From contig JAFAWJ010000995.1 of the NCBI GenBank assembly GCA_019242065.1, forward strand, positions 1 to 7,078: DNA of 7,078 bases. The letters are read 5' to 3'. Position 1 is the stretch's first letter, and each line of letters starts with the position of its first letter. The notes below the pieces were generated by a model that was not told the DNA's origin, ran no database searches, and saw only the letters and a list, made by a program, of their open reading frames with translations. Origin of the DNA: Chloroflexota bacterium. Lineage in GTDB: Bacteria; Chloroflexota; UBA6077; CF-72. The translations under genes were made by a program, and so were the position numbers. Positions 4,976-7,078 of this stretch are shown one piece after another.

Positions 4976-6229
4976 TCACGCGATGCGTCGAATGATCTGC
5001 GTGCCAATCCCGGCCCCGGCCAGTAAAGCCAGGCCAAAAATCCAGCCGCTAAGAGCAAGCGACGGGATCGCCGAAAAGAATGCGCCGATGGTGCAGCCGA
5101 TGCCAATGCCTGCGCCGTAGCCCATCAATGTCCCGCCCGCGAACGACTGCACGTAGCGCCGCCGCTGGCGCGGCAGCCGCACTTTGAATTCGCGCGCGGC
5201 GAGGGCCGCGACCAGTGCTCCGAAGACAAGTCCAGCGTCCAGGAGCGTGGTGGCGTTGATGACGCCGCCCGAGCCAACTGACAGATTGCAGCCGGCGAGG
5301 CTGTCGGCGCCGAGAAGCGGCCCCGCCGCAAGGCCTATCAGCCCGGCGGCGCGCTCGGCCCAGGCCGAGAGCTCGCCAGTGACACCCAGCGGCGTGTCGA
5401 CCAGAAACGCGGCGACGTTGAGCACGGCGAGTCCGGTGATCGCGGCCAGCGGTGGCCAGCCTCGGCCGAAGGCATTGGCATACAGCGCCCGAACGTGGTC
5501 ATTGAAGGTCACTGGAGCCGGGGTCGGTTTGCGTGACGTGGGTATCGCGAATGGCGGACTGGAGGCTCCGCGGCTTTCCCACCAGAACGTGCCCAGACAG
5601 GCGACAGCCAGCGCAGCCCAGGTGAGCGCGACAGCGCCGCCGTAGCCGAGCGCCGCGGGCAGCCAGCCTGGCGGCGCAGCGGCAATCGTGAACGTGTACC
5701 AGGCATTCCAGGTATGTGCAGCCACCGACAGGCCGACCAGGATGCCAAATAACGAGGCCCAGGACGCAATGTAGCCTTCGCCGATCCGGTACAGCGTGCC
5801 CGACACGCATCCGCCAGCCACCACCATACCGATGCCGAACAGCACTCCACCGACCGGCAGATTCAGTCCGAGTGGAACGACATGCGCGCCGCTCGGCAGG
5901 GCTCCGAAACTGGGCTCGGGAACCGCGTGCGATTCGATCAGCGCGAAGATAGGTGTGGCAATCGCCAGCCCGACCAGGATCGCGCGCAGCATATTGCCGT
6001 TGCGCATCAGGAACATGTCGCGGAACGCCCCGGCGAAACACAGTCGGCCGCGTTGGAGGACCAGGCCAACGCCCAGCCCCAGCGCCCAGTACAGCGCCAG
6101 GTGGGGATCGACCTGCTGCGCTGCGACCAGGATGGCCAGGGCTACCACTACGGCCGCCAGCGTGACGAGTGCGTGCGACGGAAAGGCGAGGGCGCCCCGC
6201 CGGCTCAGAACGTTCGCTGGAGAAGCCAT
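4976..6229 (-). CDS. YeeE/YedE-family (TsuA-like) sulfur-compound transporter
   Basis: A 417-residue integral membrane protein with about ten hydrophobic segments spread along its length, the normal size for the family. Members such as Spirochaeta thermophila TsuA import thiosulfate through a pore lined by conserved cysteines. The family motifs are visible: QRGRLCFAGAFRD (Cys64), VVAGGCVSGTLYRIGEG (Cys141), LAGCNLSVGSGG (Cys314) and GIGCTIGAFFSAIPS (Cys379). The internal likeness of the Gly-Cys segments reflects the family's duplicated fold. A less conserved cytoplasmic loop (about 215-258) separates the two halves. Start is ATG 6229; no clear ribosome site precedes it. The TusA-type gene follows 22 bases after the stop, supporting a sulfur-uptake role with intracellular hand-off to the carrier. 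Thiosulfate is the likeliest substrate by analogy; other sulfur or selenium compounds cannot be excluded from sequence alone. Confidence 0.92.
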   Translation of the reverse strand: MASPANVLSRRGALAFPSHALVTLAAVVVALAILVAAQQVDPHLALYWALGLGVGLVLQRGRLCFAGAFRDMFLMRNGNMLRAILVGLAIATPIFALIESHAVPEPSFGALPSGAHVVPLGLNLPVGGVLFGIGMVVAGGCVSGTLYRIGEGYIASWASLFGILVGLSVAAHTWNAWYTFTIAAAPPGWLPAALGYGGAVALTWAALAVACLGTFWWESRGASSPPFAIPTSRKPTPAPVTFNDHVRALYANAFGRGWPPLAAITGLAVLNVAAFLVDTPLGVTGELSAWAERAAGLIGLAAGPLLGADSLAGCNLSVGSGGVINATTLLDAGLVFGALVAALAAREFKVRLPRQRRRYVQSFAGGTLMGYGAGIGIGCTIGAFFSAIPSLALSGWIFGLALLAGAGIGTQIIRRIA

Positions 6230-6250
6230 AAATGTCGATTCAGGAAGTCA

Positions 6251-6280
6251 ACAATAACCCGCGGCGCAGGAAATCGGCAA
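6251..6280 (-). promoter_or_regulatory. Possible promoter of the transporter-carrier operon
   Basis: On the minus strand TTGCCG (6280-6275) and TATTGT (6256-6251) are separated by 18 bases, giving a transcript start some 15 bases before ATG 6229. Both hexamers match the consensus only partly. The 110-bp gap to the divergent DUF169 gene must hold both promoters, so shared control is possible. Confidence 0.3.
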
Positions 6281-6321
6281 CTACGGTCGGCTGTCCATGC
6301 GGCAGGGCAGAAAGAAGCTTT

Positions 6322-6330
6322 TGCTAGGAT
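6322..6330 (+). promoter_or_regulatory. Possible extended -10 (TGCTAGGAT) or ribosome site of the DUF169 gene
   Basis: TGCTAGGAT has the TGnTANNNT form of an extended -10 and would start transcription within a few bases of ATG 6340. The AGGA it contains (6326-6329) lies 10 bases before the ATG and could instead be the Shine-Dalgarno site. The two readings exclude each other for the same transcript. Confidence 0.35.
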
Positions 6331-6339
6331 CCACGCGAC

Positions 6340-7050
6340 ATGCCCAACTCTGGCGCCCTGGTGCGCGGGCTGCTGGCTCTACAGAAACCTGCCCTCGCGG
6401 TGGGATTTTTCGAGACGCCGCCACCAGGTGTGGCGCCGTGGAGCGGTGGAGCGGTGCCAGCCGGCTGTGTGTTCTGGCAGAAGGCGTGGGACGGCGAGGC
6501 CTTTTACACCCAGGCCACCGATCACTACAACTGTGCAATCGGCGCCTACACGCACGGCCTGCCGCTCCCGACGGAGCGCGCCCACGAGCTCGAGGACACG
6601 CTCGGGCTGATGGTCCAGAACCGCTACCTGGACCTGGCGCAAGTGGCTGCCATTCCTGTGCTGGAGTCCGGCGACAAGGTGATCGCCTATGCGCCGGTCG
6701 AGGCTGAGGCCTTCGAGCCGTCGGTGGTCCTGCTTGCGGTCAAGCCCGCGCAAGCGATGCTGCTGTACGAAGCGGCTCTCAAGGCTGGCGCGGGGAACAG
6801 TCTGCTCAACGTGCTGGGCCGACCGGGCTGCGGCGTGTTGCCGCTGGCGGTCAAGAGCCAGACCAGCGCGCTGTCGTTCGGGTGTATCGGCAACCGGACC
6901 TTCACTGGACTTCCAGACGAGGAGCTGTACGTGGCGATTCCCGGCCAGCGGTGGCAGGCGGTCGTCGATTGCCTCCGAGAAACGCTCAGCGCCAACGAGT
7001 CTATGGGCAGTCACTATCGCGACAAGCTGACGGCCGTGCAGCCCGGTTAG
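6340..7050 (+). CDS. DUF169 family protein, cysteine-rich
   Basis: A 236-residue protein of the DUF169 (COG2043) family, whose biochemical function I do not know to be established. The N-terminal block LLALQKPALAVGFFETPP (about 11-28) corresponds to the family's L-x-x-P-V-A-V-x-F start. AGCVFWQKAWDGEAFY (41-56) and DHYNCAIGAYTHGL (61-74) follow, and later LNVLGRPGCGVLPLAV and SFGCIGNRTFTGL (180-191). Cys43, Cys65, Cys164 and Cys182 sit in these motif-like blocks and could bind a metal or iron-sulfur centre, an inference only. Cys211 lies outside them. No signal peptide or membrane segment is seen, so it should be cytoplasmic. Length is typical and the frame intact. It diverges from the sulfur transporter gene across a 110-bp gap, so it may share regulation with the sulfur locus. 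ATG 6340 is the first start and begins the family match. Confidence 0.85.
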   Translation: MPNSGALVRGLLALQKPALAVGFFETPPPGVAPWSGGAVPAGCVFWQKAWDGEAFYTQATDHYNCAIGAYTHGLPLPTERAHELEDTLGLMVQNRYLDLAQVAAIPVLESGDKVIAYAPVEAEAFEPSVVLLAVKPAQAMLLYEAALKAGAGNSLLNVLGRPGCGVLPLAVKSQTSALSFGCIGNRTFTGLPDEELYVAIPGQRWQAVVDCLRETLSANESMGSHYRDKLTAVQPG

Positions 7051-7066
7051 CTCCGGCTAGCCGGAG
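7051..7066. terminator. Perfect 16-bp palindrome directly after the DUF169 stop
   Basis: CTCCGGCTAGCCGGAG is its own reverse complement and begins at the base after the TAG (7048-7050). As RNA it forms a 6-bp GC-rich stem with a CUAG loop. There is no T-run after it, so it is at best an imperfect terminator; a protein-binding site or a dispersed palindromic repeat are alternatives. Confidence 0.4.
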
Positions 7067-7078
7067 TACGTGTCCTGG

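Noticed and set aside
4954..5106. Upstream extension of the TusA-type protein (149-residue version)
   Set aside because: It lies within the transporter's coding sequence in another frame, while a strong ribosome site precedes ATG 4953, where the family match begins.
1..7078. CRISPR array, tRNA/rRNA genes, transposase or integrase, phage genes
   Set aside because: I looked for regularly spaced repeats, cloverleaf-like segments and recombinase motifs on both strands and saw none; this was by eye and not an exhaustive computation.

Overview
The window is GC-rich (roughly 60-65% by eye) bacterial chromosomal DNA. Its codon use, a Tat-type lipoprotein with a long Pro/Ala linker, DUF1254, DUF169 and berberine-bridge-type sequences, and few strong Shine-Dalgarno sites would fit a Chloroflexota (Thermomicrobia-like) genome or metagenome bin. 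That placement is an inference; there is no rRNA or marker gene here. I saw no tRNA, CRISPR array, transposase or insertion sequence.

Layout. Positions 1-740 hold no intact gene. Read on the minus strand they carry a heavily frameshifted DUF1254 relic (about 165-700), followed by a probable C-terminal scrap of an extracellular solute-binding protein that runs off the left edge (1-155). Positions 787-1643 (+) are an overlapping two-gene cassette: an ArsR-family repressor and an AHSA1/SRPBCC protein. Positions 1646-1930 (-) hold a second relic, the C-terminal tail of a berberine-bridge-type FAD oxidase. Positions 1981-2536 (+) are a tightly coupled pair, a 4-oxalocrotonate tautomerase-type protein and a single-domain cupin. 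A short ORF with a good ribosome site (2566-2694) and a polytopic membrane protein (2703-3407) follow on the plus strand.

The right half is the most coherent part. On the minus strand, in transcription order, lie a YeeE/YedE (TsuA-like) sulfur-compound transporter (6229-4976), a TusA-type sulfur carrier (4953-4657) and, after a 117-bp gap, a Tat/lipoprotein-type seven-bladed-propeller-like protein (4539-3367). Diverging from the transporter on the plus strand is an intact DUF169 protein with four cysteines in conserved-looking motifs (6340-7050), followed by a perfect 16-bp palindrome.

How the genes may work together. YeeE plus TusA is an established pairing for uptake of thiosulfate-type sulfur and its delivery as a protein persulfide. 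The exported propeller and the cysteine-rich DUF169 protein are candidate additional parts of this sulfur locus, but only by position. The ArsR-SRPBCC pair is a self-contained regulated unit set between decayed genes. I do not see proof of a wholly new system; the sulfur locus with its two uncharacterised flanking genes is the best candidate.
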